Positions 45,983 through 58,159 of a stretch of 64,000 bases of DNA are shown in pieces (the first letter of the stretch is position 1; each line of letters starts with the position of its first letter). Source of the DNA: Cryptomeria japonica (taxonomy: Eukaryota > Streptophyta > Pinopsida > Cupressales > Cupressaceae); the NCBI RefSeq assembly GCF_030272615.1, contig NC_081405.1:157191454-157255453 (forward strand). Direction: 5' to 3'. Below the pieces are notes generated by a model. It ran no database searches and was not told the origin of the DNA. It saw only the letters and a program-made list of their open reading frames with translations. The position numbers and the translations under genes are program-made.

Positions 45983-47360
45983 TCCACCCTGAACTCATTA
46001 ATTGGGACCAACAAAATCCCTCATGCCTTGACACCTTCCAAAATGATGGGGAAATAATAGACTTTCTCAAATTACGGGATAACATAACAACTGAGGATCA
46101 CAAGGCTAGATTTTCTATTGAAATCAATAGCATGCCTTATTTTGGATAGAATGCCAAAACTTTCAGTTACAAAAAAATAACAATAAAGAATGGATCTTCT
46201 AGTGAAAACCGCAATGTGGCACTTTTAGATCCTAAAAAAGTAAAAATAAAGGACACATCTAAAGGTGAAAACCTCTTTGAGGCACTTGAGGATGAAACTT
46301 TTTACATTCTCCCCTTCAACGCAACTCAGGAATGATCAACTATCCTTGTGGAGGAAAAAAAAGAAATAAATCTGGGAACACTAGAACATCCCCACATGAT
46401 ACACCTAGCAGAATCATTGACTCTAGAAGAAGATCCTAATTTTGTAGAGTTCTTTCAAAGAGACAAACCAATTTTGCATTGACCTATGTAAGCATGCAGG
46501 ACTAGATCCAGATCTAGTGATGCATCATTTGATAGTAGTAGGAGAAAAACTGGTAAAACAAAATCTTAGAAAAATGCATCCTCATATTGCACTATTAGTG
46601 AAGGAGAAACTCTAAAGTTTGTTAGATGTTGGTTTCATCAGACCAATTGATTATGTTGAATAGATATCCAACATCGTACCAGTAGAAAAACTAACTAGGG
46701 GCATCCATAGCTGTATAGATTTCAGAGATCTAAATAAAACATGTCCTAAGGATGACTTCCCTCTACCCAACATCAATATGACTGTAGACCTAACATCAAG
46801 GCATGCGATGCTATCTCTCATGGATGGGTTCTTAGGATAGAACCAGATCAAGATCGCCCCTAAAGATCAACATAAAACTGCTTTCACATGCCTGTGGGGA
46901 ACATATTATTAGAATGTGATTCCATTCGGTCTCAAAAATGTAGGAGCCACATATCAAATGGAAATAATTACCATCTTCTATGATATGATGCATACATTAA
47001 TAGAAAACTATGTGATGATTTACTAGCTAAATCATTAACAAGAGAGGGTCACCTTGCACTACTGAACAAAATATTCACCAGACTAGAACAATATAAAATG
47101 TCCACCTCAATCCAAAGAAGAATGTCTTTGGAGTGACCTTCGGAAAGCTCCTAGGATACATTGTCTCAAAAAAATTAATTAAGGTTGATCCTGCAAAAGT
47201 AAAGGCAATCATGGAGATTCCACCTCCTAAGAACATCAGTCAGTTGAAAACATTATAAGGGAGGCTACAGTCAATCCGTTGGTTCATTGCATAATTGGTC
47301 GATAAATATCATCCCTTCACACATCTGCTACATAAAAATGTCCACTTCAAATGGGAAGAG
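45983..47360 (+). pseudogene. RT: Gypsy-3 pre-RT linker and reverse transcriptase
   Basis: Linker: HPELINWDQQNPSCLDTF (45990) to INLGTLEHPHMIHLAE (46375). RT: MHPHIALLVKEKL, IDYVExISNIVPVEK, CIDFRDLNKTCPKDDFPLP, SLMDGFLG, TAFTCLWGTYY, VIPFGLKNVGATY. A one-base loss inside the YVDD codons (near 47010, tatgtgatgattta) destroys the active site and shifts frame. Many TAG stops. The frame then enters the RNase H, where Copia-C begins at 47361. Confidence 0.85.
47356..47360. repeat. Copia-C target site duplication, left (AAGAG)
   Basis: AAGAG precedes TGTTGGC of Copia-C and recurs at 54417-54421. Without Copia-C and one AAGAG, the Gypsy-3 frame is continuous. Confidence 0.95.
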
Positions 47361-48582
47361 TGTTGGCAATATGTTGGATTTGGTTAAGTGTTGTCATTGA
47401 TGTCAATACTGCATCTCAATTGGATATGGTTTTGCTATCTCGGTTGGACCTATCCCGATTGGACTTGGTGTTAATCTTGGTTTTGGCTATGATTATGATC
47501 TAGTATGATCAGATCCCTAGTTTTAGTTTTGGATGATTATTCAAGATGGTTATATGCTTGTCATATTCAATTAGTTCATGATTTGGTGCTCTGAAAGCTG
47601 TCGATTATGTTCTCGATTGGTATTTCTTGATACCGGATAGCTTTACCGGTTAGATATATTTGATGATATGGTTCAGTAATTTTGGTCCAGCTTATGGAAA
47701 TGGTTTCTAACATGTTGAAGGTGTTTCTTGATCATTTCCCAATTGTTTGGTGGCTTCACATTGGTTGGTGTGCTGATATGGTGGTCCTATTTGGATCCGG
47801 TTAGATATTTTGTGTTATTGGACCGAGGGTTTCTACCGGTTGGTGAAATGTGTTGGAGATTGGTCTTAGCATAATTTTTGGCAAATATAATTATTTGGGA
47901 ATTTTATTTAGGTCCATGCTATGTAATGTAAATCATAATATTGGTCCGGTGATATCATGTAATGTAATTTTTTTAATTATGGGTTTATGGACTTAAGGTT
48001 TACCCGACCTTATCATAAGGTTGATGATCTATATTTATAGGTGACATTCATATATTATGTCATGTTTGGTATCGATGGTTATGTCTGCATTATTAGAGAA
48101 AGGTTTATGTGTGAACAAGTGATATATTATTTGGCAAAAGGTTTTTGGTGTTGCAAGGCAGACATTTGTGCTTTACTGGAATTGTATCAAGCATTAGGAG
48201 ATGCTACTTTCACAATTCATTCTTTTTGAATTTTAGTTCGATGCTTTTGTAAGTCAATGAGACTTCTCTTTTGTGATGAGTAGTGAGCTCTAGGTGGTTG
48301 GCCTAATTGCAAGTGCAATCCTATTGTAATTATTTCACATATTGTTGCAGAAGTATTATCTGATTGTGGGTAGGGTATCCCACTGTGGTTTTTCCCCTTA
48401 CCAGGTTTTCCACATCAAAAATATTGGTGTTGTGTGTATTGTGCTTTCATGTTTTATCTTTCATTGTGTTGGTTTCCTTGTGCTCCAATATAAATGTTTT
48501 AATCTGCAATAGTTCTGATTTCTGATAGTAAATTGATTCACCCCCCCTCTTAGTTTACTCCCAGTATCAAATATGTCTAACA
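47361..48582 (+). repeat. Copia-C 5' LTR
   Basis: 1222 bases; CTATATTTATAG at 48029-48040 is the TATA candidate. Shared GGTTTTTCCCCTTACC and C-run blocks near the end as in Copia-B. Confidence 0.95.
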
Positions 48583-48637
48583 ATTGGTATCAAATCCTGG
48601 TCCTCTTTGCAAAAGATTAACTGATTGAGGCGATCAG

Positions 48638-49627
48638 ATGGCAACTACATCTAGTTCTACATTCAATCCCTACCGGAAGGAGAGTCCTAGATTTTATGGT
48701 ACAAATTACAAAATATGGAAGGAGGGAATGAAGATTCATCTGAGATATCTTGGAGCTGAAGTTTGGGAGATAGTGGAGAAAGGGTATATACCTCATGATA
48801 CTAATTATGAAACACCGACTGATGAATAGAAAAGAGTTGGCAATGATGTTAGAGTGAAGGAAGCATTGCTAAGTGCCCTATCTGATGAAAAGTTATTGAA
48901 TGTCATAGAGTTGAAGAATGTAAAGTAGATCTGGACAAAGCTTGAAACTCTTTATGAAGGTGACCAAGCAGTAAAGCTTTTAAAACTTGAAGGTTTCTGG
49001 GTGAGATATGAAACTTTGAAGATAGAAGAAGATGAGAAGATAATTTCTTTCATGGATAGACTCAATGAGATTGTCATGGGAATCAAATGGTGTGGTGGAG
49101 CAGTTTGTGAGGATGAGGTTGTGTCAAAGATTCAAAAAGTTCTACCTCCAGCTTACAAGATTAAGGCTACTACAATTAATGAACTCTAGACAATGTCAAG
49201 TACCCCTGTTACCAGAGATACATTACTTGGGAAATTGACTGATTTTGAGCTTGATAAACTTGGAGATCGAAGTGCTACTAAAACAGAGATTGCATTTAAA
49301 GCATCTGCCTCTGGTAAGCAAAATATAGATTGGAAGGAGTTATATGCTAAAGATTTGGAAGACATTGAAAGAGAAGACAGAGACCTTGAAGAGTTGGAAG
49401 CCTTAATTGCTAGAAGAATCCCTAAAGGCCCGGCTAGAAGTAGGTAATGAAGGAAAAGTACCTTTTAAATGTTTTTCATGCAATAAGATTGGTCATTTTG
49501 CTTCTAGATGTCCTGACAGAGCTGCTAGGAATCAAGAAATATTTATGAGGAATTATAAGCCTAATCTGGAATATCAAAACAAACCTAGATTTAGAAGGAA
49601 TAAGGATAAATCATGTTATTATGCTAG
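48638..49627 (+). pseudogene. gag: Copia-C gag
   Basis: ATG at 48638 (MATTSSSTFNPYRKESPRFY) then a UBN2-like region (MKIHLRYLGAEVWEIVEKGY; NEIVMGIKWCGGAVCEDEVV), an acidic helix and the zinc knuckle CFSCNKIGHFASRCPD (intact) near 49470-49517. TAG stops near 48827, 48927 and 49187 and a frame change near 49440. Homologous throughout to the gags of Copia-A and -B. Confidence 0.85.
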
Positions 49628-49646
49628 TGATGATGATGATGATGAA

Positions 49647-49681
<35 letters not shown>
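49628..49681 (+). repeat. (GAT)n microsatellite coding poly-Asp
   Basis: About 18 GAT units with one GAA-type interruption, in frame between gag and protease. The same position in Copia-A and -B has only short acidic segments, so it is a slippage expansion in this copy. Confidence 0.95.
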
Positions 49682-49683
<2 letters not shown>

Positions 49684-51170
49684 CTGTAAGTGGATCTGTT
49701 AATGGAAGCTCTGATAAAGATTGGATCTTTATTGCTATCAAGGATGATTCTCTGGAACCTATCATTAAAGAAACTCATACTGAGGAGAAGGCTTTAGCTA
49801 CTAAAATTGAAGAAAAGGATGAATGGGTTATAAATAGTGGATTCTCACATCACATGACCAGTGACAAGAGGAAGTTCCTAACTCTGCAAGAATTTGATGG
49901 CGGACTAGTCAGATTTGGAGACAACAAGGCATGTAGGATCAAAGGCAAAGGAACAATATCCTTCGATGGTAAGACTAATACTGACAATGTTTATTATGTT
50001 GAAGGATTGAAGCATAATATTTTGAGTGTAGGTCAAATGGTGGATAAAGGATTTCATTTGCAATTTAAGAATGGTAAATGAAAGATTATCAATAGATCTG
50101 GATTGGAGATTGCATCTGAAACTCAAACCAAAGGAAACATCTTTCATCTGAACTCCAAAGAGAAATCTTGCTTGATTTCTCAGGTTGATGAAAGTTGGTT
50201 ATGGCATAAGAGGATGTGTCATGTAAACTTTGATTACATAGTCAAGCTCAGCTCAACACAAGATGTCAGAGATTTGTCGAAGATTGTTAAACCTCACAAT
50301 CTGGTATGTAGAGAATGTCAAATGTGTAAGCAAACTAGAACATCTTTCAGAAGCATACATGATAGATCTAATGAAATTATTGATCTTATTCATACTGATC
50401 TATATGGACCAGCAAGCACTAAAAGTTTTCAAGGTGATAGATATTTTATGTTGCTTATTGATGACTATTCTAGAATGATGTGGGTTGCATTTTTGAAAGA
50501 AAATTTTGAAGCTTTTGAGAAATTAAAAATTTGTATGGTTGAGATAGAAACAAGATTGAAGATAAAATGTTTAAGATCATATCAAGGTGGTGAGTTTACA
50601 TCCGATGAGTACAACAAGTTTTGTGAGAAGCATGGAATCAAAAGACAATTTTCTACACCTAGAATCCCATGGCAAAATGGAATAGTGGAAAGGAAGAAAA
50701 GAACTATCTTATATGTTGCGAGGACAATGATGATGGAAGCCAGATTGTCTAATATCTATTGGAGAGAATCTGTCAATAACATTATATACACTTTCAACAA
50801 AGTACACATAAAAGGTGATACCGGTAAGACTCCTTATGAATTGTGGTTTGGTCATACTCCTACTATCAGATATTTTAGAATTTTTGGAAGTAAATTCTAC
50901 AATAGAAGAGATGATGCATTAGGAAAATTTCATCCTAGAAGTTATGAAGGTATATTTTTGGATTATTCAACTAAGAGAAAAGCATATAGATGTTATAATA
51001 AAAGATTGAATAGGATAATGGAAAGCATAAATGTCAAGGTGGATGAGCAGGATAACAATCAGATCAGGTCATATGACTATGGACCAAAAGATAAATTTGT
51101 CAGATCACAACCGGCAGTACAAGAATCAGTTTAGAGCATAGATCCTATTACTCTGGTAACATCAGAAAAT
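49682..51170 (+). pseudogene. INT: Copia-C protease and integrase
   Basis: Protease: EWVINSGFSHHMTSDKRKF, where DSGC is NSGF, so the catalytic Asp is lost. YYVEGLKHNILSVGQM follows. TGA near 50079. Integrase 50103-51134, 343 open codons: WLWHKRMCHVNFDYIVKL, CRECQMCKQTRTSF, MLLIDDYSRMMWVAFLKE, LRSYQGGEFTSDEYN (the usual Asn-rich triad altered), PRIPWQNGIVERKK and GKFHPRSYEGIFLDYS. The best-preserved block of the element. Confidence 0.88.
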
Positions 51171-52287
51171 TCCACAATGACTGATGAAGGGCATAAAGAA
51201 TCAGAAAGTCAAGACATTCAGAAAACACCCAGGTATGTGAAGCCGAATCATTCTGAAGATCAAATCATTGGAGATAAAAGGAAAGGTGTAATGACTAGAA
51301 GAAGGTTAGCTGCTAAAGAGGTATGTTTAATTTCTCAAACTGAACTGGCATCTTTTATTGAAGCAAGGATGAGAATTGGATGAAAGCAATGGAAGAGGAA
51401 TTAGATCAGATAGAGAAGAATAAGACTTGGGAATCGGTTCCTAGACCTAAAGATAAGAATATTATTGGAACTAAATGGGTTTTCGAGAATAAATTAAATG
51501 AGGAAGGTCAAGTAGTGAGAAATAAAGCTAGACTAGTTTGCAAAGGTTATTCATAGGAAGAAGGAGCTGATTATGATGAAACTTATGCTTCGGTTGCAAT
51601 AATTGAAGTGGTAAGACTATTTCTTGCCTATGTTGTGCACAAGAACTACAAGGTATATCAAATGGATGTCAAATGTACATTTCTGAATGGAGATCTTGAA
51701 GAGGAAGTCTACATTGAGCATCCTGGTGGATTTTCTTTATCAAAGGACAAGGACATGGTTTGCAAATTGAAGAAAGCTTTATATGGTTTGAAACAAGCCC
51801 CTAGAGCATGGTATTGTAGATTAGATAAATATCTTTCTAAGCTTGGTTTTAGTAAAGGTAATTCTGATAGTAACTTATATTATAATATTGAGCATGATGA
51901 TATACTGATCATTGAAGTCTTTGTGGATGATATCATTTTTGGAGGAGAAGAAAGTTTATCCATGAAATTTGTTGATGATATGAAGAATGAATTTGAAATT
52001 CTATGATTGGTGAGATGAATTTTTTCTTAGGTTTGCATATTACTCGGACTGATAAAGGTATTTTCATTTGTCAAACTAAGTATGTGAAGGAATTTCTTAA
52101 GAAGCTTGGACTTGAGAACTCCAAATCTGTCGGTACTCCTATGATAACCGATTGCAAATTGTCAAAGGATGATGAATCTCCTAGAATAAATCCAAGTAGA
52201 TACAAATCAATGATTGGTGGATTGACATACTTAACCCAGACTAGACCTGACATAATGAATGTTGTTTGTATTTCCTTTAGATTTTAG
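51171..52287 (+). pseudogene. RT: Copia-C reverse transcriptase
   Basis: [38 protein letters not shown], then RT pieces: [52 protein letters not shown] (active site intact), IGEMNFFLGLHITRTDKG, LGLENSKSVGTPM, MIGGLTYLTQTRPDIM. Frameshift near 51380 and a one-base frameshift near 52004. TAG at 51556 (RNase-H-distal side intact). Confidence 0.88.
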
Positions 52288-52871
52288 TCAGATCCTAGAG
52301 AAACTCATGATATTGATGTCAAAAGGATATTCAGATATTTAGCAGGTACAACGGACTATGGGTTATGGTATCCAAAAGATGGTGATTTCAGACTATGTGA
52401 ATATATAGACTCTAATTAGGCAGGAGATGTGGATGATCGGAAGAGCACTACAAGTGGTGCATTCTTTCTTGGGAAGAAAATGGTTTAATGGCTTAGCAAG
52501 AAACAATCATGTACTTCATTATCTACTGTTGAAGATGAATATGTAGCTAGTGCAACTAACTACACTCAGATTTTACAGATGAAATAGATGTTCAAAGATA
52601 TACAGGTAAGTTATGATGAGCCTATTGTTATTCACTATGATATATTGCTACTATTGGTATGTCAAAGAATCTGATATTTCATTCCAAATCAAAACACATT
52701 TCTATAAGGTATAATTTCTTGAAGGAAAAGGTTGAAGCAAAGGAAGTTGGATTTGTTTATGTGCCTACTAAGGAACAGATTATAGATATTGTAACAAAAC
52801 CATTGCCTAAAGATACTTTTGAATATCTCGGTGATCAATTGGGGGTCACCACCCCTCTGGAAGAGACTTAG
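52288..52871 (+). pseudogene. RNH: Copia-C RNase H
   Basis: Recognisable pieces: VKRIFRYLAGT, LCEYIDSN with TAG, AGDVDDRKSTTSGAFFLGKK, SLSTVEDEYVASATN and HISIRYNFLKEKVEAKEVG, ending KDTFEYLGDQLGVTTPLEET with the stop at 52869-52871. At least four stops; the DNS motif region near 52640 is frame-shifted. Confidence 0.85.
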
Positions 52872-53187
52872 AGATGCAAGAATGCATCAATCTGGTGAGC
52901 TTATCAGACATACTTTTTGATCCAGGTTGATGAGATGATTTTGTTGCTCAAGGGGAGTAGTCATTCATTTGGTTCACTTTTCTTTTTGGTTTGGTATATG
53001 TCCTTTGTCATTGACATCAAAGGAGATGGTGTTCATGTGAAAAAAATTTAATCTTTGGACGAGATGGTATTCATGTTAATATTAGGGGGAGATATATTTT
53101 AGATCAATTTTTGGGAGATTGTTGGCATTCCTTGACACTTGGATGTTTTTCACATTCAGCTTTGCCATCAATGCCAAAGGGGGATAT
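52872..53187 (+). other. Copia-C 3' untranslated region and polypurine tract
   Basis: Non-coding; purine words AAGGGGAGTAGT (52951), TTAGGGGGAGAT (near 53081) and CCAAAGGGGGATAT adjoining the LTR. Confidence 0.75.
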
Positions 53188-54416
53188 TGTTGGCAATATG
53201 CTAGATTTGGTTAAGTGTTGTCATTGATGTCAACATTGCATCTCGGTTGGATATGGTTTTTCTATCTTGGTTGGACCTATCCCGGTTGGACTTGGTGTTT
53301 ATCTTAGTTTTGGCTATGATTTTGATCTGGTATTGATCGGATCCCTAGTTTTGGTTTTGGAAGATAATTCAGGATGGTTATATGCTTGTCATATTCATTT
53401 GGTTCATGATTTGGTACTTTGGAAGCTATCACTTATGTTCCCGGTTGGTATTTCCTTGTACTGATTAGATTTACCAATTAGCGATATTTGATGATATGGT
53501 TCAATGATTTTGGTCTGGCTTATGAAAATGGTTTCTAATATGTTGAAGGTGTTTCTTGATCGTATCCCAATTATTTGGTGGCTTCGCATTGGCTGGCATG
53601 CTGATATGGTGATCCTATTTGGATCCGGTTAGATATTTTTTGTTATTGGATTGAGGGTTTCTACTAGCTGGTGAAACGTGTTGGAGATTGGTCTTAGCGT
53701 GATTTTTGATGAATATAATTATTTGGCAATTTGATTTAGGTCCATACTATGTAATTTAAATCATAATATTGGTTCGGTGATATCATGTAATGTAATTTTT
53801 ATAATTATGGGGTTTTAGGATTAGGGTTTAGCCGACCTTATCATAATGTTGATGATCTGTATTTATAGGTGACGTATTCATGTAATATGTCATGTCGGGT
53901 ATCAATGGTTATGTTTGCATTATCAGAGGAAGGTTTATGTGTGAACAAGTGATATATCATTTGGCATAAGGTTTTTGGTGTTGCAGGGCAGACATCTGTG
54001 CTTAACTAGAACTATATCAAGCATTAGGAGATGCGACTTTCACAGTTCATTCTTTTTGGATTATAGTCTGATGCTTTTGTAAATCAGTGAGACTTCTCTT
54101 TTGTAATGAGTAGGGAGCTCTAGGCAATTGGCCTAATTGCAAGTGCAATCCCCATTGTAATTATTTCACATACTGTTGCAGAAGTATTATCTGATTGTGG
54201 GTAGGGTTTCCCACCGCGGTTTTTCCCCTTACCGGGTTTTCCATGTCAAAAATATTGGTGTTGTGTGTGTTGTGCTTTCATGTTTTATGTTTCATTATGT
54301 TGGTTTCCTTGTGCTTTGGTATAAAGGTTTTAATGTGCAATGGTTTTGATTTTTGATAGTAAACTGATTCACCCCCCCCCCTCTCAGTTTACTCCCGATA
54401 TCAGATTTGTTTAACA
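53188..54416 (+). repeat. Copia-C 3' LTR
   Basis: 1229 bases; TATTTATA at 53860-53867; terminal TTTAACA followed by AAGAG. Confidence 0.95.
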
Positions 54417-54871
54417 AAGAGAACTGCCAGAAAGAATTCCAACAGCTTAAGGACTACCTGATGACACCACCATTACTAACACCACCATCTCTAGACAGGC
54501 CTTTTCTATTAGACATATCTGTTTTGGCTATAGCCTTAGGGGTCTTACTAGCACAACATAATATAGAAGGAAAAGAATGTGTAGTATACTGCATCTCTAG
54601 GACACTAGTAGGGTATGAACCTAATTATACACCTATTGAACGAGCTTGTCTCACAGTAATTTTGGCAGCAACCAAAATGAGACACTACATGCTGACACAT
54701 AAGATACAACTCATTGCCAAGATAGATCCACTCAAGTACTTACTTAGTAAAGCAACACTAACAGGTCACTTGGCAAAGTGGTTTATGATCCTCAGTGAGT
54801 TCGACATAGAGTATGTGGACTGGAAAGTCATTACAGATCAGTTGGTTGAAGCACCACTCATAGGAGACTAA
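54417..54871 (+). pseudogene. RNH: Gypsy-3 RT-linked RNase H (after Copia-C)
   Basis: Open to 54871 apart from the insertion junction: CQKEFQQLKDYLMTPPLLTP, LLDISVLAIALGVLLAQ, CVVYCISRTLVGYEPNYTPI, LAATKMRHYMLTHKI and LAKWFMILSEFDIEYVDW. The first catalytic Asp position (LLDIS) is retained. Frame continuous with 47355 through the AAGAG duplication. Confidence 0.88.
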
Positions 54872-55380
54872 CCTCTCATCTCAAATTTTCCAGATAAGGA
54901 GATCTTCACAGTCGAGCCAGCACAACAATGGAAGCTATATTTTGAGGGGTCATACACTAGACATGGTTCACGAGCTGGCATTTTTTTATCACATCTCAAG
55001 GTGATAGCATTCTAAAATCATAGACGCTTACATTCCCATGCACAAACAACATAGCAGAATATGAGGTCTTGATCACAAGACTAAGAATGGTCATACAATG
55101 GAACTTGAAGGAGCTACAAGTATACAGTGATTCACAGCTAGTCATCCAACAAGTTAATGATGATTACCAAACTAAGGATGATAATCTCATTCCTTACAAA
55201 AAAATGGTTGATAGTTTCAAATAATTATTCACAACTATCACCTTCGAGTAGATCTCTCGAGAGCATAACAGAGGTGTAGATGAAATGGCTACAATAGCCT
55301 CTCTTCTCGATCTTCCATAGAACTCAACATGCTATGAGTTCTTAGTTTAATACCTTTGGATCCTCGCTTATGATATCCCA
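54872..55380 (+). pseudogene. Gypsy-3 archaeal-type RNase H
   Basis: LYFEGSYTRHGSRAG near 54938 shows the FDGS motif with Asp changed to Glu. The rest can be followed across frameshifts (CTNNIAEYE near 55042, YSDSQLVIQQVND near 55122). It follows the RT-linked RNase H, as in Gypsy-2. Confidence 0.75.
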
Positions 55381-56677
55381 GAATTTGAGATGGTATTTAA
55401 ACTCATCGGTCCCAATTCCTCATGGCATGATGAGTTTTATTCTTACCTACGCGATCAAATCCGTCCACCAAACCAACGAACAATCAACGAAAAACCTTCA
55501 TACACCAATCCGCTTGATACACCATCATTGCTAAAACCCTATACCAACGAGGTCTTGATGGTACTCTCCTTCAATGTTTAGAGCAAGGTGAGATGACCAT
55601 AGCTTTAGAATAAGTACATGAAGGTATCTATGGGGCCCACTTAAGTGGCCCTTCATTGGCTAAAAAGATCATGAGAACAAGATACTATTGGCCTTCCATG
55701 GAGAAAGACTCCTATTACTTTGTCAGAAAGTGAAAGAAGTGCAAGTACATAGAAACTTGATACATGCACCTGTGTAAGAACTACAACCCACTGCAATGCC
55801 ATGGCCCTTTTGTTAGTGGGGACTTGACCTTGTGGGTAAAATCCATCCATCTTCATTCGCTAGTCATAAATTCATCATTACCGCCATTGAGTATTTCATA
55901 GAGTGGATCTAAGTTATTCCACTCACCCATGTCACCAACAATAAGATCACCTCATTCATCCTAAATTATATCATTTTTCAGTATGGTGTACCCATATTCA
56001 TCATCACAGATAACAAGCTTCCCTTCAAAAATCAGGATGTCTGATAACTATGTGAGAAGTTTCATATCCAACACCATTTCTCCACCCCATATTACCCACA
56101 AGGAAATGGTCAAGAAGAGGCCTCAAACAAGAAAATATTAAGGATCTTAAATAAGATAGTCAATAATGTCGGTCGCGATTGGCACATTCATCTGAATCCC
56201 ACACTATGGGCATGTTGAACTAGCATTCAAACCCCTATAGGCACAACCCCCTACTCACTTGTTTATGGAGCAGAAACTATATTGCATATTGAGGTTGAAT
56301 TACCATCCATATAGGTCTCCTTGCACAATCTAATTAATGATGAAGAGTACCGAGTCTCCGGTCTTCAGGATTTGGAACTACTTGATGAGAAGCGACAAGC
56401 TTCTTACAATCACCTTAAGGCATATTAGCAATGCATGAGTATAAGCTATAATCATAGAGTTAGACTTTGCATCTTTGAGGTAGGAGATCTTGTTCTCAGA
56501 GAGAATCTTCGCAATCAACCAAATAGAGAACACTGAGGCAAATTTGAATCCAATTGGCTGGGTCCATATGTCATCATCGTCATCTTTGCATCTAGGGCAT
56601 ATCATTTAGCAACTTCAGAAGGGGAACCAATGGCAGATCCAATCAACAACATGCATCTCAAAAAGTTCCATACATAA
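55381..56677 (+). pseudogene. INT: Gypsy-3 integrase
   Basis: Leading part EFEMVFKLIGPNSSWHDEFY, the HHCC domain near 55615-55745 (EGIYGAHLSG, frame-shifted), core at 55800-56110: GLDLVGKIHPSSFA, ITDNKLPFKNQD, GNGQEEASNK (catalytic Glu region still present). C-terminal domain: FEVGDLVLRENL and SNWLGPYVIIVIFASRAYHLA (56470-56615). Stop at 56675. Multiple TAG stops. Retains the Glu segment that Gypsy-2 has lost. Confidence 0.85.
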
Positions 56678-58159
56678 GATGTGTAGAGTATCAGGCTTGT
56701 AAAACCTCAAAACAAACAAAAACATTTAGAAAAGGTACAAAAAATTAAAAAATTAAAAATAAAAAATAAAAAAATAGTAAAGAAAAATCATTCATCCAAA
56801 CGATGAAAACCACTTTGGTGGCATTTTGGATAACTATGGTGGTGAAAACCTATAAAATGGGTGTCATTCATAAAGGTTGTAGCTCCATTGTCTTTTAGAC
56901 TTGTTGTGATAACATCCAATGCATTTGCGCGTACATCATATCAACCATGGCTTGTTATTGATATGCAATCAAGGTTATTGTCACGTGTCCCGTATCCTAC
57001 TTTTACACCAACTCCTAACTAGGGGCAACCTTTTTAACCTTGATGGGAGTGGATTCTCAATACTGGTGATTCACTAAGTTACACATTCAGAAAATTTCTT
57101 GAAATAATCCAAAAGAATTCATAAAACATTCAAAAGGACCAAAAACATTCAAAAAAATGTCTTGAAGAAAAGCAAAAAAATTCAAAAATGGAAAACCCAA
57201 AAACATTAGAAAACGTCACAATCAATCAAAAAAATTACAATAAACTTGTTCCTTGTACATACATATCGATTCAGACACAACACAACATTTGACCAACTAG
57301 CAAATCAACAAACAGTCAAACATCTAAGCACCACATATGCAAAACCATCTCAAACAAGTATGCATCTTTCCTTACAACAAAACCAAATGACATATTTCTT
57401 TGACAAGAAGATGTTGTTTGGTTGATAAGCACTTGGTCAGATTACTAGTTTTTATATCAAGTTTCTGTGCTACTCCAAGATATTCACAAGTGATTAGAGT
57501 AGCCAAGAAGGTTCATGATATCTTTTCTTTGTTTTTTGTCTGCGAATCGTTCCAATGAAGTTCTAGGGAAAATACTAATGGTGTCTATGTGGGAAGTTCA
57601 CTAAGCTACAAGATCCTATTCAAAAATATAAAGTCATGGATCACTATGGCTTACTGAATACAACATATACCTCAACCATGTGTACATGAACCAAAATGGG
57701 GGAGAACTTTCCTTGTCTGCGATGTTTGTTTACAGGTGGAACACTCAACCTTGGTTTCTGATATCTTAGCCAAGATCGGTACTAGCATGCTCAATGAGGA
57801 CATAAAGAATTATGAATAAGACATGGATCACCAATTTCATCTCATTTGTATATATTGCATTCCATTGCATATCGCCCATACATATGTTCATTCATACATT
57901 GTAAATTTTTTGTAAGCATGCATATGCAAGGAATATAGTTGCTATGAGGAGGCTAAGTATTAGGGACTATTCTTAAAATCCCAACAGAGTACTTTGATAC
58001 ACATCACCTTACTTACATCTACATCTAGCATCTGCATTTTTTTTAAAGGAACATTAATCATTTTGTTAGGTTCCTGAATTACTCCATTCATAATGCATTT
58101 CACATTATCATTAGGACCATTTGCATTAGGGAAATTCATTTGCATTTATCTTGTTACCA
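56678..58159 (+). other. Gypsy-3 post-pol region, non-coding part
   Basis: Directly after the integrase stop is an A-rich tract (56725-56790) and then GAAAACCACTTTGGTGGC (56805-56822), whose CCAC-TTTG-GTGG core can form a small hairpin. The same order occurs in Gypsy-2. The remainder is AT-rich with no supported frame. Confidence 0.6.

Larger units (their letters stand above)
47361..54416 (+). mobile_element. Copia-C: Ty1/copia element in Gypsy-3 RNase H
   Basis: LTRs 47361-48582 and 53188-54416 (TGTTGGCAATATG...TTTAACA or TCTAACA), exact AAGAG duplications, primer-binding site TGGTATCAAATC at 48586 and polypurine tract CCAAAGGGGGATAT ending at 53187. Copia domain order; more decayed than Copia-B. 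LTR and protein sequences place it near Copia-A and -B. Confidence 0.97.

Noticed and set aside
45763-46149. 128-codon plus frame spanning LTR remnant and pol linker
   Set aside because: An accidental fusion frame across the LTR/pol deletion junction; only the part from about 45983 is pol sequence.
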